DNA of 64,000 nt from Pelomyxa schiedti (lineage: Eukaryota; Evosea; Pelobiontida; Pelomyxidae): contig JAHLWZ010000373.1 in NCBI GenBank assembly GCA_020536535.1, positions 24,093-88,092 of the forward strand, in the 5' to 3' direction. Of this stretch, positions 50,601 through 62,310 are shown piece by piece. Numbering within the stretch: the first letter of the stretch is position 1; every line of letters starts with the position of its first letter. A program made the translations under genes and the position numbers. The notes below the pieces were generated by a model. That model ran no database searches. It saw nothing but the letters and a program-made list of their open reading frames with translations, and was not told where the DNA came from.

Positions 50601-51185
50601 CACGAATACAGATACGCCAGATCAAAAGAAGTGCAAGCAAACTTGGTTGTTGATCTTGCATCCATTGAAGAACAAATTACCGCTGCCCAGGAACGGGAAG
50701 CCGCAGCCGCACTGGCTGCAGCAAAGAATCTGTCACTCACCCCGGTCAGACCCAACAGACTAAGCACTGCATTACCAAAACGTGGGGTGAGCCCCGGCCC
50801 GACGGGTTCACCCCTCTCCTCATCTCACCAAACATCCACCACAAGCTCCACAGCTTCTCTGAGCAATACAACAACATCCACCACACCCACACTGCTACCC
50901 ACAGTACCACCGCCATCCACACCCACACTCCCATCAACCACACTAGCACCCGCACCAAATTCCCCCTCTCCAAGGGCAACTCCGGCTGTAACTCCAATTC
51001 CACCTCCAAGTACCGCTGCACCCAACAACACATCAGGTTCCCCACCTGTGGAACCACCTGCTACTCCTGAAACCGAAACGGACAAAAAGTGTGTAGCTCT
51101 CCCATATTCCAGTGCACCTGAAAACTTACCCTTCACTAACAGAAATAACAGAAAGTCCTTCTTCGGAGGAAAAAAGAAAACCTGA
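47665..51185 (+). CDS. RhoGEF with CH, IQ, DH and PH domains
   Basis: Over a dozen short exons; start MASTMAQRKLAELNQKI. A CH domain (SAALENGIVLCYLIKEIDPG, INFFLAALEDLQIP, NDLFE) is followed by an IQ motif (RFQAYWRGYRARKAY, 48.6 kb). The DH domain starts ANELLQTEVEYVKSLGIAIEAFMKP (48.75 kb) and continues through EEQFHSIFSELEVIHGVNLQLL, a conserved region around 49.3 kb (SPANTKMLELPGYLIQP) and HTWPDHPDFEQL. A PH domain follows (VLIVPSRLLLKEAQFTC, IKVFLFNDMVCWG, EARTEWLKATEAAI). The tail has a coiled coil (SLKSRKTVLETQLAEVEQVL; LASIEEQITAAQEREAAAAL) and a Thr/Pro/Ser-rich end. It activates Rho/Rac GTPases; CH and IQ suggest actin and calmodulin input. This order occurs in amoebozoan RacGEFs. 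Confidence 0.88.
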
Positions 51186-51755
51186 AAGAGATAACCCACC
51201 CTATGCAAATATAAGGTTTAAATAAACAGTTCTGCCACCTCTGTACAAGAGTTTGTTCCGTTTTCCTTGTTTTTAGGGAAATTCAACGAAAGTCAAAAAC
51301 CATTCAAAGTGCGGAAGCTGCCAGGTCGTTTGTTGTTGAACTTTTGTTGTTGTTGGAAGGGGAAGGGGAAGGGGAGCTCTCTTCTTGGCTTGGGGGTTCG
51401 TTGTTGAGCTTGCTTTGGTTACTTTATGGTGCTCTCTCTTGTTGTTGGTTGTTGAACTGAGAAATTGTTGGAATTTTTTCTTGGGTTGCCTGCCGCTGTG
51501 ACTGAATGCATGCTGTATGCTGTATCACCACAACTCTCCACAGTCAATAATACTCATTGTATCACCCCATAGAGTAAAACTAGCAGCCTAATGCCCACGT
51601 TGCCGTTTGTTGTTGACCCTGTCGCCACTGCCCGCACCACTGTCGGTTTTTTCTTTTTTTTTTTGGCTGCTTGGGTGCCTTTTATTTTTTTTGTTTGCGG
51701 GATTTCCCCAGAGCGCGAAATTTTTCGGGAAAAATGGCCAGGAGAAAGGGTATTT
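51186..51755. other. Spacer between convergent genes
   Basis: The 3' regions of the RhoGEF and DUF885 genes. It holds GT-rich and TTG-rich simple stretches and poly-T; no exon or RNA gene is seen. Confidence 0.5.
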
Positions 51756-54056
51756 TCATTTTCTATGGTCACTCGGATAGAGTACTTTAGTTTGTACAAA
51801 GGGTGTTGCGAGGTCACCTTGAGCCCAGATTCTGTGCCTGGATTCAGCTATGTGCACTTCAGCATTCTGGATTTTTCCATCGGCATTTCCAGTTGCTTTC
51901 ACATCGTCATCAGTCCAATCTGAGGGATTGCTCACTCTTCCCAGACCAACTGTTGGTCTGGACCTGGAAAACATGTCTTCTCGGATCAGATCGATTCCAA
52001 ACATGTCATCCAGTTTGGAACTGGCGGGGTCTTGAGTGTACAGTACAAATGTCTCCATGAAGGATTCAAGCTGTTCGTAGTTCATGGTGTTCCACCTTAG
52101 AATAGCGTTGTGGTACTGTGAAGGTACAAAGAGCTCCCCTAAGGCTTGTTCCGTCTTGTTTCGCAGTTCCAGCATTTTGATGTTTCCCAACATGTAAGAA
52201 TCGGCTTGCCCCGGCATGCAGATATACCTTTGACACTCGCTCTGTGCCAGGAATAGGCTAAAAGAGTTGTTCACCATGTAGGATACACAATCCGACCATG
52301 AGAAATGTGAATCTGGTGATATGTCTCCATGCATTGCAGGATCCACAACAATCCGCACGTTGCGGAGCATCTGTGCGTTGAAGAAGCTTAGTTCGTAGAA
52401 CGGGTCTTCATATAAGCCCTTGGGTCCATAGTCGTCATTCCCCATAGAATACAGTTCTGTCTCGCTGTATAAGGCCCAACCCTCAATGTAAAGTGATGAC
52501 CCACTGGTATAACCAGAGCCAAGTTGGCAATCCAACTCATTTCCAAGTGCAAGTTGATGTCCATGACCTGGACTCGTTTCATGTGCCACTGTGCTCATTT
52601 GTATCTTCTTGTAGTAGTATGCTTCAGTACCATTCTCGGTATAGCAGTATTCGTACTGGCCAACGTTGTATACAGCGGGACGCAACCAAAAATTGAGAGT
52701 GTGATCATACACACCAGTGGAAGAATATGTAGAGGGGGAACCACTGACTTGGACATTAGCCCTCACACCGGGAAAATAGCCGAATTCTGGAATTAGGTAT
52801 TTTTCAATCTCAGCTTTGAGCAAGGTGGTCTCCTCGATAACATCTGATTTATCGTTAGTGCAAATGTACCAACGTGTGTCATTGGAATCGGCGAGCGACG
52901 CCGAAGCCTCCTCAAAGGTGGTGATGGTTGGGTCAATTTGTTGCATTGTAGTTACAATGTCTTCCTTATTCTCTTCAACCCTTTGGAGCCCCACCTCGTA
53001 AATGTTCCTGGCAGTCTCTTCATAACCAAGGTGGAAGTCCAGCCACGCCTGGTACACAATATCCCCGCTCGGTACTGCCCAAAGACCAGACTTCTCATCA
53101 GGCCTGATATCCTGGCAAGCCGGCAGGTACACACCCGTAAAGTAATCCCGCATTCCCGAAAGCGTAGCCTCGATCTCGCCAGTGGCTTCCTCGCACTGCG
53201 ACACCCCGTCCTCAGTGGCGAACGTCCCGCACACCGCCGCGTAGTCCGCGTCGTAGGCGTCCAAGTAGAACTGGCTGTGGACATCCATCACGACCTTGGC
53301 GTGCACTTTCCTCTCGGCCACGGCGCGTTCCATCAGAGACCTCCAATTGGCCAGAGCGGCGCCGTAGCCCCGCAGCCACCCCAGGACGTAGCCCTCGTAG
53401 CCCTCCTGCCCGCCGAGGTCGTTCCCAGTCAGCGTGCCCAGCGTCCTCGTGCCCTCGATGGCCAGGTCTGGGAACACCGCGTAGTTGTGCCAGGGGTCCG
53501 CCGTCGCCGCGAGGTAGTGGCCCTGCTCCACGAGCGTGAGCACGAGGCGCAGGTCGCTCAGGATGAGCTCCAGGCCGACCTTCTCGGTGGTGCGCGTGCC
53601 CGCGAGGCCCGCGGCGGCCTCGGCGTCCGCCATCGCCGAGGAGATCAGCGCCGCCGTAGTGGAGTTGGCGGCCATGTCCCAGTAGCACCCCGACAGCGAC
53701 GCGACGTCGAGCGAGGTCCAGAACCCGTGGTTGTGGTACACGGCACACTTGTAGAGCTCCAGCGCGGACTCGCTCGCGGCGACGACCTCCTTGCTCGTGT
53801 ACACGCAGCCGCTGGCGGCGGCGTAGCCGTGGCGCTCCCCGGCCCGCTGCTTGTGGATCAGGAAGCCGACGGAAAGGCCCAGGACCACGGCGACTATGGC
53901 GAGGACGGAAGCCGCAGTCCATCCCACAATCGCGATGTTGCGGCTACGCCTGGCCGCCTTGCTTCGGCTGGTGGAACCGCGATAGGATGCGTCCGTCGAA
54001 GGGGCGCCGCCGCTATTTTTCTCTACCTCAAGCGACGAATACCCTGTGGTTTTCAT
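51756..54056 (-). CDS. Membrane-anchored DUF885 protein, probable metallopeptidase
   Basis: An uninterrupted frame of 766 codons starting MKTTGYSSLEVEKNSG. A basic patch (RSKAARRSRN) precedes one membrane helix at about residues 41-67, giving a type II membrane protein with its bulk outside or in a lumen. The ectodomain is a full DUF885: HETSPGHGHQ from about residue 492 and EGWALYSE about 30 residues later. The family's HExxPGHH and EGWxxYxE blocks look like a zinc site of gluzincin type, and related proteins are annotated as peptidases; activity here is inferred. Here the second His of PGHH is Gly, with His one residue later. The lack of introns in so long a gene is exceptional in this window and the 5' half is very GC-rich. 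Confidence 0.85.
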   Translation of the reverse strand: MKTTGYSSLEVEKNSGGAPSTDASYRGSTSRSKAARRSRNIAIVGWTAASVLAIVAVVLGLSVGFLIHKQRAGERHGYAAASGCVYTSKEVVAASESALELYKCAVYHNHGFWTSLDVASLSGCYWDMAANSTTAALISSAMADAEAAAGLAGTRTTEKVGLELILSDLRLVLTLVEQGHYLAATADPWHNYAVFPDLAIEGTRTLGTLTGNDLGGQEGYEGYVLGWLRGYGAALANWRSLMERAVAERKVHAKVVMDVHSQFYLDAYDADYAAVCGTFATEDGVSQCEEATGEIEATLSGMRDYFTGVYLPACQDIRPDEKSGLWAVPSGDIVYQAWLDFHLGYEETARNIYEVGLQRVEENKEDIVTTMQQIDPTITTFEEASASLADSNDTRWYICTNDKSDVIEETTLLKAEIEKYLIPEFGYFPGVRANVQVSGSPSTYSSTGVYDHTLNFWLRPAVYNVGQYEYCYTENGTEAYYYKKIQMSTVAHETSPGHGHQLALGNELDCQLGSGYTSGSSLYIEGWALYSETELYSMGNDDYGPKGLYEDPFYELSFFNAQMLRNVRIVVDPAMHGDISPDSHFSWSDCVSYMVNNSFSLFLAQSECQRYICMPGQADSYMLGNIKMLELRNKTEQALGELFVPSQYHNAILRWNTMNYEQLESFMETFVLYTQDPASSKLDDMFGIDLIREDMFSRSRPTVGLGRVSNPSDWTDDDVKATGNADGKIQNAEVHIAESRHRIWAQGDLATPFVQTKVLYPSDHRK

Positions 54057-54113
54057 TTTCGAGTTTGATGACTACGCGAATGATCGTGGAATTCTCCCGA
54101 TTATTTTTATCTC

Positions 54114-57035
54114 TTAGTGCTTGAGGGTCCTTTCTTGTTGGTAAAGCTGCATGACGTCGTCAGGGCTTAGTCCAGTCTGGTACACTTTCACCAGGTCAAT
54201 GATCCCACAAAAGCCCGTTGGGCTGTCCGATGATCGTCCTATGCGGAACACCTTCTGCCAGTTAAAGTCAGACTGGCACCTCTCCCCTTCAGCCACTTGC
54301 ACTCCATCCACATAGAGCTTCTGGCCGCCTGCCCGGCCTCCGTAGGTGTGCACAATGTGGTGCCAGTGTCCGTCGCAAACGAAGCGGGTTGACCTTATAG
54401 TCTCGTCGTTCCACACACGGGCGCATACACAGCCGTTGTTCAGGTAGACATGTCGGTCGTGCCCGCGCTCATAAGCCTCGCATATCCCACCATTCTTGTT
54501 GGCTGTCTTGATCCAGCAAGAAAAAGCATAGGAGACAAGTGATACAACCATAGGAGCCTCTAGAAAGCCGTCTGCTGTGCTGACCATGCCATCTAAAGAG
54601 TTCTCGGGAAGTATGACAGTACAAGAGATTAAGAAAACCTGTAGTGAAACTGACAACCCCATGTCTTGTTGCTGGAACGTCGCCAATTTGGGACAGTACT
54701 GTGACAGATCTTGTTCCACAATACTGACTTAAGTTCCAAGATGCTTGAATGACCGTACTTGAATCCACAGGTTCTTCAGGAAATTCCTATTTATATTGAC
54801 AATAAGCCCAAGATACACTCTTGAAGTTACCATTTTAATCCTCGATCTTTCGTCGTGAAATATTCTCTGAATCTCAGCCTGCGCAAGAGCCTTGCGGAAT
54901 ATAGTTGGAAACTCGATCACTCCATGGAATTTTGCCTGACAATCAGACGAGGTGCCTATCCTGAACGATTTCTGCCAATTAAAGTCAGAAGCACTCTTGG
55001 AACCTTGGGCAACAAGCTCTCCATCTACGTAAAGTCGCTGGCCACCAACACAGCCACCAAAGGTATGCACAATGTGATGCCAATTTCCATCAGAAAAAGA
55101 TCCAGCGGCCGTTCTTATGGTTTCATTGTTCCAAACCCGAGAGCAGAGCTTTCCATTGGAAAGGAAAATGTGCCTATCATGCCCTTCGTGGAAAGCCTCA
55201 CAAATTCCCCCACTTTGGGCTCTAGTGCGAATCCAGCATGAAAATGCGTAGGATGTTGTGGAGACAATAGCAGGTGCTTCCATGTAAGCAGTCCCATCTA
55301 AAACTAATCCCCCTGTACAAGATGATTAGTTGGAGAAACGAAGTCAAGCAGAAGATAACGCACATGGTCTAAATTCAACATGGCCAACTGCTGTTGCGGT
55401 GATAGTTCCGTATTTCGCCGTCACTGTGGTCTGTTGCATTGCACAATTACCAAATTCCCACGCTGCCTGAATATCAGGGAAACTTATATCAGTTTCCTTC
55501 AGTGTGTTCTTTTGATTTTTTTGTCACTTAATGAAAGAAATAAAAAGTGGGTTACACACACGCAAGTCATATTTTTGGTCACAAAACTCTCTCATGATTT
55601 CCTGCTCAGAAAATGTTTTCCGGTAGACACAAACCTGATCAATAAATCCAGAAAAGTAGTTAGGCGTTGCATCACTGCTGAAGCCGATGTGAAAGACCGA
55701 CTGCCAGTTGAAATCTGATGAAGTTTTGGTACCTGCAACAATTTCCATTCCATCGACGTATATCCTTTGACCTCCAATTTGGCCACCAAACATGTATAAA
55801 ATCTGGTGCCACTTGCCATCACATACATTCTTAGTATAAGTGGTTTTAGATTCTGTAGATATTGATTCATTGTCCCATAAGCGTGCAGAGACATGACCAT
55901 TGTGCAAGAATACATGCCTGTCATGTCCGTCTTTTGCTGCCTCACAAATTCCACCATTGTTGGAAGTTGTCTTTATCCAGCAGGAAAAGGTGTAGGCTGT
56001 GAGAGAAATTATCATTGGGATCTCCAAAAAGCCTCCTCCTTGAAGAAACAGACCGTCTAGATTGTTTTCAGGATCACTTAAATAAAGGGAAAAGCTCTCA
56101 CCAGCAGAGAATATAACATCACCAACAACGTTTGTTCTGACATTTCCGTAATCAGAAACTGTCATAACCTCCCCACAGTGCCTCGAAAAGTCCCAACGAG
56201 CTTGTAGTGCTGGTAACTCGGGTCTCACGTACACAGGTATATTGGAAACTACCTAGACAATTCCTGATCAGAAGAGATCGTGGGAGTAAGAGGACCCACT
56301 GGCATCTGGTATCGCTCAGTTTCATATAGAGCCGATACATCACTGTCGTTCAAAGCTGTACTATATAGAGTAGCAGTGGCAATGACCCCAACGAATTTTG
56401 GTTTGCAGTCTGAAGAAAAGCCAATGTGGAAGACTTTTTGCCAATTGAAATCAGATTTACTCTTAGAGCCACATACAGACAGTGCGCCATCAATGTATAT
56501 CCTCTGGCCACCAACATCACCACCAAAAGTGTGCACAACATTATGCCACTCCCCGTTGCACACATTAACTGCGCCAGAAGGCGTTGTAATAGTCTCGTCA
56601 TTCCATACACGTGCACCAAGACGCCCATTGCGAATGTATAAGTGCCTGTCATGGCCAGCCTCAAAGGCCTCACACAGTCCACATGTGGTGGTGGTAGTTT
56701 TAAACCATATTGAGAAAGCGTAATTATCCAAGCTGACCACCAATGGGACCTCCAACTGGCCCTGTCCATCAAGCATCAGCCCCTCTATCCCATGTAAGCA
56801 CGAGGCTATTTTAACAGAGTAAGAGAAACAAACCCGGGGTGAAGAAACCATCACCCAGCATCTTCGCTTCATTTTGGCCACCGTTGTCCCTGACAGATTC
56901 ATCGTTTTGGACGTATCCCCACGCCCTGTCGAAAAAACACCACTTGGCCTGCACCACCCTCCGTGTTCCTGTTGTCGCAGATCCGGTACCGCTCACGTAT
57001 CCCTCCAGACCACCCGCAAACCCAACCGCGCTCAT
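54114..57035 (-). CDS. Protein of four tandem LamG/concanavalin-like domains
   Basis: Start MSAVGFAGGLEGYVSG at 57035. Four jelly-roll domains of about 200 residues follow (around 56.9-56.25, 56.23-55.52, 55.38-54.78 and 54.70-54.11 kb), each on its own exons. Each has FSxWxKT, GGICEAxxxGHDRHxxxxNG (CGLCEA in the first), RxWNDExI, CxGxWHxxxHxxGGxxGGQxxYxDG and DFNWQxxFxIGxSSD. These mark a LamG-like (Laminin_G_3) fold, normally carbohydrate- or protein-binding. No signal peptide or membrane segment is visible at the N-terminus, so the protein may be cytosolic, or a leader exon may be missing. Each domain is preceded by a W-x-F/L-S-x-H/Y-C linker. Function unknown. Confidence 0.75.
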
Positions 57036-57195
57036 TCGGTTATTTTGTTTTTGATTTCCTCGTTGCTGTTCGCAAAAAAAAAAACGCAGACATTCGCTTT
57101 CGTGAGAGCCAACTTTTCCGGGGTTTTATTTGACACCTCAAACAGAGGTGGCTGTAACAGACCCATGGAATTCTTCTCAATCCGTACTGTGAGTC

Positions 57196-58956
57196 TCAGG
57201 ATAGGAATAGCTTGTATAGCACGAACGAGAGCAGTAATACCAGAAGAACAAGTTCCACCTTGAAAGCATAAATGTACATAGTCATAGAGCGCGGAGTAAG
57301 TGAAGGCGGAGGCTTGCCGGCCGAGGTTCTAGCATACGGCTGGGGATTCCGCATGAGGTGCAACACACCGTACTCGGCGGCGATTGTCCAGTTGACAATG
57401 TGGCACCACAGGCTCTTGGCCACCGGATATGTCCAATAGCTGGCCGGCATTGGTTTCCCGGCTGGTAAATGGATGTTAATGTTTACACACTTCTGTGGTG
57501 TAAGAAAAGAGTCACTTACTTATGACTTGTGTGATGGCTTCATCGAATTTCTCTGTTGTTTGTGGTTTCAAGGCGCCAGGAGGAATAGCACCAGTGATAT
57601 ACCCTATGTGCATTAGTTGTAGTGGTCAGGAGCTGTTCAATTTTGTACAGGGTTATTCACCTGCCCATGTGGCCTTCAAGTACAAAGTCCACAGGTGTAA
57701 CGAACATAATGCAGGGAACGTAAGCTCTGTTTCGTATAATGCTAAATGGCCAATCGCTACCACTGTTAAATCTGGCCTTGGCCCGTCTGCTGCAATTTTC
57801 TCCATGATATCAATGTCATACCTGTGGAGAATTAATGATGATGTCATTACATTGACTTGCTCACGCAGGGCAGGCGTAGATATAAAGGGGGAAACAAAAC
57901 AATATCGTGTCCGCATCCTTGGCCGCCAATGCCACTTTCGCAGGATCTTCACGTGCTTGGGCTATCTCAACTTGAATTTGAGGAAATTTTTGGCAGATGA
58001 ACTGCTTGGCATACTGTGACAGAAACACAGTAGTACCTCTGGGGTTCTTGCTTCCACAAATAACAAGGACCCTGGAGCAATGGTGTCAGTGATACATAGT
58101 AAGGGAAGAAAATGAGAACTTCTTCGAAGGCTTTCCAGTGGTTGCCCCTAAAAATGGCGAGAGCTCTTTCAATAGAGGTAGGATAGACACAATGGACCCT
58201 CTCTTAAGTTTGTTGCATGCTTGAGAAATAGAATTTGCAATGTGAATAGAATCCATATTTGGCATGATCACAATGGGGACAGAGCCTAGTGCAAAGTTGT
58301 TACTCCCAAATACGTATGTCCAAGCTTCGAATGCTTTATTCTCTTCTTCACTGATAGATATTTTGGTTCACAGTGTAAATTTGAGAGAAGTGAAGATAGG
58401 CGTTTTCATGCCTTAGACCAGGAGGTGCAATGCCAATTGCAAGAAAGCCTTTTTTCCGATCAGTACGCATGGGATGAGTACTGATCCCATTGATTAAAGT
58501 AATAAGAGGAAAAGCCGCAGGAAGATATCTATCCAGAAACTATTTGATTCAAAGTTAGTACTCAATTGGAAAATCAAACAATGCCTTTTTGGTGTGGTGG
58601 TTAACGCAACCCCATGTAAGTGGTGATAACACAACAAGGACATCTGACTGTGCCTCTTTCACCTATAAGTCTTGCATACAATCCCTGTAGAAAGTGAAAA
58701 AGAAAACTTGAAATTAGTACAATCTACCTTTGAATGCATCTTCCTGTGGACAAACACATCTTACAGCCAGTACAAGATAAAATCTTCCCATAATCAGGGC
58801 GCAATGAACAACATTCCAACAAAAAATGCAACTAACCAGGGACTGGGAGCAACGAGCACGTTCCACCACATCAAAGCACCCCATCAACGCCCCCACCACC
58901 TCGTCACCAACACCTGACTCGCTCGTGCCGTCAACGACAAGCGCCGATCTGATCAT
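57196..58956 (-). CDS. Tandem flavodoxin-like protein with C-terminal membrane anchor
   Basis: Several exons from about 58956 (MIRSALVVDGTSESGVGDEV) to 57196. Two flavodoxin-like units can be read. The first has ALVVDGTSESG, then SDVLVVLSPLTWGCVNHHTKKALFD and GFLAIGIAPPG. The second has VLVICGSKNPRGTTVFLSQY, ADTILFCFPLYIYACPA and DIMEKIAADGPRPDLTVVAIG. The pattern beta1-loop, SDxLxxxxPLxW and a later strand is that of NAD(P)H-dependent FMN reductases and related flavoproteins. The C-terminus ends in one hydrophobic helix (VELVLLVLLLSFVLYKLFL) and three residues, a tail anchor. Flavin binding is inferred. Ex ons around 58.3-58.1 kb are uncertain. Confidence 0.55.
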
Positions 58957-59173
58957 TCCCTTAATCACTTCTGAGGCGGCTTGGTTCGCTTGACTCCTGC
59001 TGCACCACTAATCCTCGGAAAACTGGTGGGTTGGAGGGGAGTGGAGAGACGGAGAGAATAGCTTGTTCTTCTGCCCCTGGTGTTCCACAGGGGCCAATAG
59101 ATCGCAAATTGTTGGAGCAACTGCAGGATTTTGTTTCGTTTTCGTTTATTTTGCCAATAAAACAGTCCCCGAC

Positions 59174-62100
59174 ATGGCCGACACGGACGCAGCGTATCGC
59201 GACGAGAGCGAGGAGAACGAGGAGGCAACAGGCGCAGCCGCCGCCGAAGAAGGAGCGCCCGAGAGCGACGAGGAGGCCGAGCGCGCCCAGTGGAGCGGCG
59301 GAGAGGCCGACACCGACGAGGAAGATGAGGACGATCAGTACGGCGACGAAGTGCCCACAGATGACGACGACGAAATCGGCGAAGACGGCGAAGACGTCGA
59401 GGAAGAGGCCCAAGACGATGACGCCTCCGAAGATTGCTACGAGGCGGGAAGCGAAAAGGGTGAGGAGGAGGAGGAGGAGCCCGACGACGACGACGAAGAA
59501 GAAGAAGAAGAAGTGACCAAAATAAAGAAGGAAGAGGAAGAGGAAGAGGAGGAAAAGGGCGAGGGGGAAAGCGACGCGGACCTGGATTCTGTGGGGCTGT
59601 ACGACGACCTGCTGGGCTTTGACGAGGATGGCGTTGGGTCGTCAAAGCCCTCCGCTGCTCGCGGCGACGGAGTCACAGAGACTAAGAAAAAGCCGTTTTT
59701 TGAAACCTTAGGTGTGGGTGGATTTTCCCCTCTCTAAAAGGGGGAGCTTCATTTTCTTTTGATCTTTTTTCCTCCTTCAGTTGTGTGACTTTTTTTGCGT
59801 AGGACTGCTGCCTCGTGTACTTAAAGGAATGAAAGTAATGAAAATGGAAAAGCCCACACTTATTCAGCAGAAAGCACTACCCCTTATGCTACAGGTCAGT
59901 CCTGCTTTTCTTCTCCTTTTTTTTTTTTTTTTTTGGCTGTGCTCACTGCGGTGCCAGAAAAAGAATGTTATTATGCTTGGCAAGCCTGGAGCTGGAAAAA
60001 CTATGTCCTATGTTGTTTACATTGCACACACTGTGCTGAGGAAGAAGCAAGTAAGATAGCTAACTCTTATACAAGAAAAGCCACAGCTAACATTCAACAT
60101 AAGATAGATGAGACACCACGTATCCGTGCTGTTGTAGTTGTTCCGTCTGATGCTGTGGCTCATGCCGTACACAAATCCTTTTCCCTCATTCTGAAGGCTT
60201 GCAATTCTATTCTTGCTTGTACCATGACTAATTCGCTTGACCAAGAAAGTGTAGAGTATGCTTAGACCCAAATCTGGGCCATTCTAATGAACATGAAGGA
60301 AGGCTTTATCGAAAAAACCTGATATCCTGATTGGAACTCCAACCTTTTTCCTGAAGTTTCGCAATGTATAGCAACACTGAATTCTCATTAAATTCAAAAC
60401 TCACTCTTCTGTAGTCCTTCAATCTTAGTGGTGTTGACTTTCTTGTTCTCGAAGACTTCGACCAAACTGTGGGGGCAGGGTTAGGTGCTGCTACTGCAAG
60501 GTTTGCTGAATCCTTGCCTCCAACGTGCCAGGGCTTTCTTGCTACATCCTCGACCAATACAGTATGTTACGTGGTGTTTGTTCTCCTTGGTAACATGGCT
60601 ACAACTAGGAACTGGCGCACTTTCGAGTTGATATTCTGCGTGCAGCGGTTGTCTTTCTATGAAGTTTTTTTCCCTTTATTTCTTACATCCTTAATGCAGG
60701 CTATAGTACACCTTAGAGCACCTCCAACTCTCCCTAATAATGTTACTGAGCATAACATCACGTAATATGCTGACTGTTGTTTCATACATTTAACCGTTGT
60801 TGTGCAGACTACATGCATATAACGATAAATTCCTTGTAATCTACGCAATGCTTCGCTTGCGAATGGTCCATGGAAAATTACTTGTATAATCCCCCCGTTT
60901 TGTAACATTTGTTCACTTTCACACTAGATCTTTGCTGCCACTGTGGACAGGTGCATCCGACTCAAACTACTTCTCAAGAGATTTGAAATTCCTTGTGAAG
61001 TGTTGAACTGTGACTTGCCTCTAAATGCAAGGTAAGTGAATTGCCATTCTTATGTACTTTTCCAACCCCTTCCCCCAGACAACGCACAGTAGAGATGTTC
61101 AATAAAAACGCCTTTCCCATCCTAATAACCAATTTTCGAGGTTTGTAACGTTCCATTCTTACATTACTGATTCATCCTCAAAAAGCCCTGAGGAGTGAGC
61201 CAATGCAACCTGCCGCAAAGAAGCCAAGGCAGATAGGCCCGCCAGGTAACAAAAACGGCATGGGCCTCTTCCACTTCCGCAATGTAGATGCAGGTTCCAA
61301 TTTCCAACTCTAACCTTCTGGTTCTTTTTAATGGCATCTAGTCCTCAATTTTGATTGTCCACTGCATGTAGCCGGTAATTGAGGAAGCCTCACAAAACAA
61401 AGCAAAAGAGGGATGGGAGTCTTTTCCTTATTTTTAATGTAGGTTATCTTTCGATTGCCCGAACCTGTGTGAATGAAGGCAAGAAACTTACTGTTATCAC
61501 ATTACACGTGCCCAAATATGATCCCCAGTGGACTGAGATAGCAGCACGCAGAAAAGGTGTAAAAATAAGAAAATAAACATTAATGCACTTCACCCACATA
61601 ACACTAACTAACCCCTTTACAGCTGCTGGCACCCCAATCCCTTTTTTCCACCTCAACACTGAAGCAGTTGAAGGTTTCCGCTACAGGTATCGTCACGTCT
61701 GTTCTAATGTAATCAAACCATTGACCGGTCCTCAGAGTGGAAGACGTAAAGAGAAGTATCAGATTTGCTAATATAAGGGATGAAAGGGTTGCAGCCATCC
61801 GCGGTGTTGTGAATTCTTCCGCAGAAGTATCAGTAAGTGCCAAACAACCAACTGATTCCGCGTACTCACCAAAATGAAACAACCCCCCAGTCGTTCCTGT
61901 CCAAGCACAAGCACACGCTGCCTAGATTCTTGAAGAGCAAGTCCAAAGCCAAGCCACGCAGGATTAGCCCCATCAGCGCCGTGCCGTCCTACTTGTTCAA
62001 TCCTCTCACGGCCGACTTGCCTGACTTTATGCCCGACGAAGAGGTGGAAGCCGCGCAAAAAGCCGCGGAAGAAGCTGCCAAAGCCAAAAAGCACGGAAAG

Positions 62101-62310
62101 AGAGGAGGAAGAGGTGCATCGCGTGTCAGAGGAACACGGGTGCCAGCAGTAAGAGATGGGAAGGGAGGGGCACTGTGGGTGTGGACTAAAAGCACTGAGG
62201 GAGGAGCCAGTGAGAGTGGGACAGCAGCGAGAGGAGGAGCCAGAGGCCGAGGCCGAGGCAGAGGCGGAAGAGGAGGAGCAAGGGGAGGAGGAGGCCGTGG
62301 GGCACTCTAA
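59174..62310 (+). CDS. DDX56/Dbp9-like DEAD-box protein with degenerate catalytic motifs
   Basis: Start MADTDAAYRDESEE, then about 150 acidic residues. The helicase core follows the DDX56/Dbp9 plan: Q motif EKPTLIQQKALPLML, Walker A MLGKPGAGKT, PDILIGTP, then FLVLEDFDQTVG where DEAD is expected, FLATSSTN in place of the SAT motif, and RCIRLKLLLKRFEIPCEVLNCDLPLNAR, which is diagnostic of this subfamily. FHFRNVDAVLNFDCPLHVAG follows without the RGxD, and GYLSIARTC stands where HRxGR should be. EAVEGFRYRYRHV and VPSYLFNP match the DDX56 tail; a Gly/Arg-rich end closes it. Dbp9 acts in large ribosomal subunit assembly in the nucleolus. The exons checked here are open with good splice sites, so the losses look genuine. 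Confidence 0.8.

Noticed and set aside
52938-54068. 376-codon plus-strand frame opposite the DUF885 gene
   Set aside because: Antisense to a clear DUF885 domain; Arg/Val/His-rich composition is the complement of that gene's codons.
59031-59645. Long Arg/Pro/Ser-rich frames on both strands over the Dbp9-like N-terminus
   Set aside because: They mirror the acidic GAG/GAC-rich leader of the helicase-like gene.
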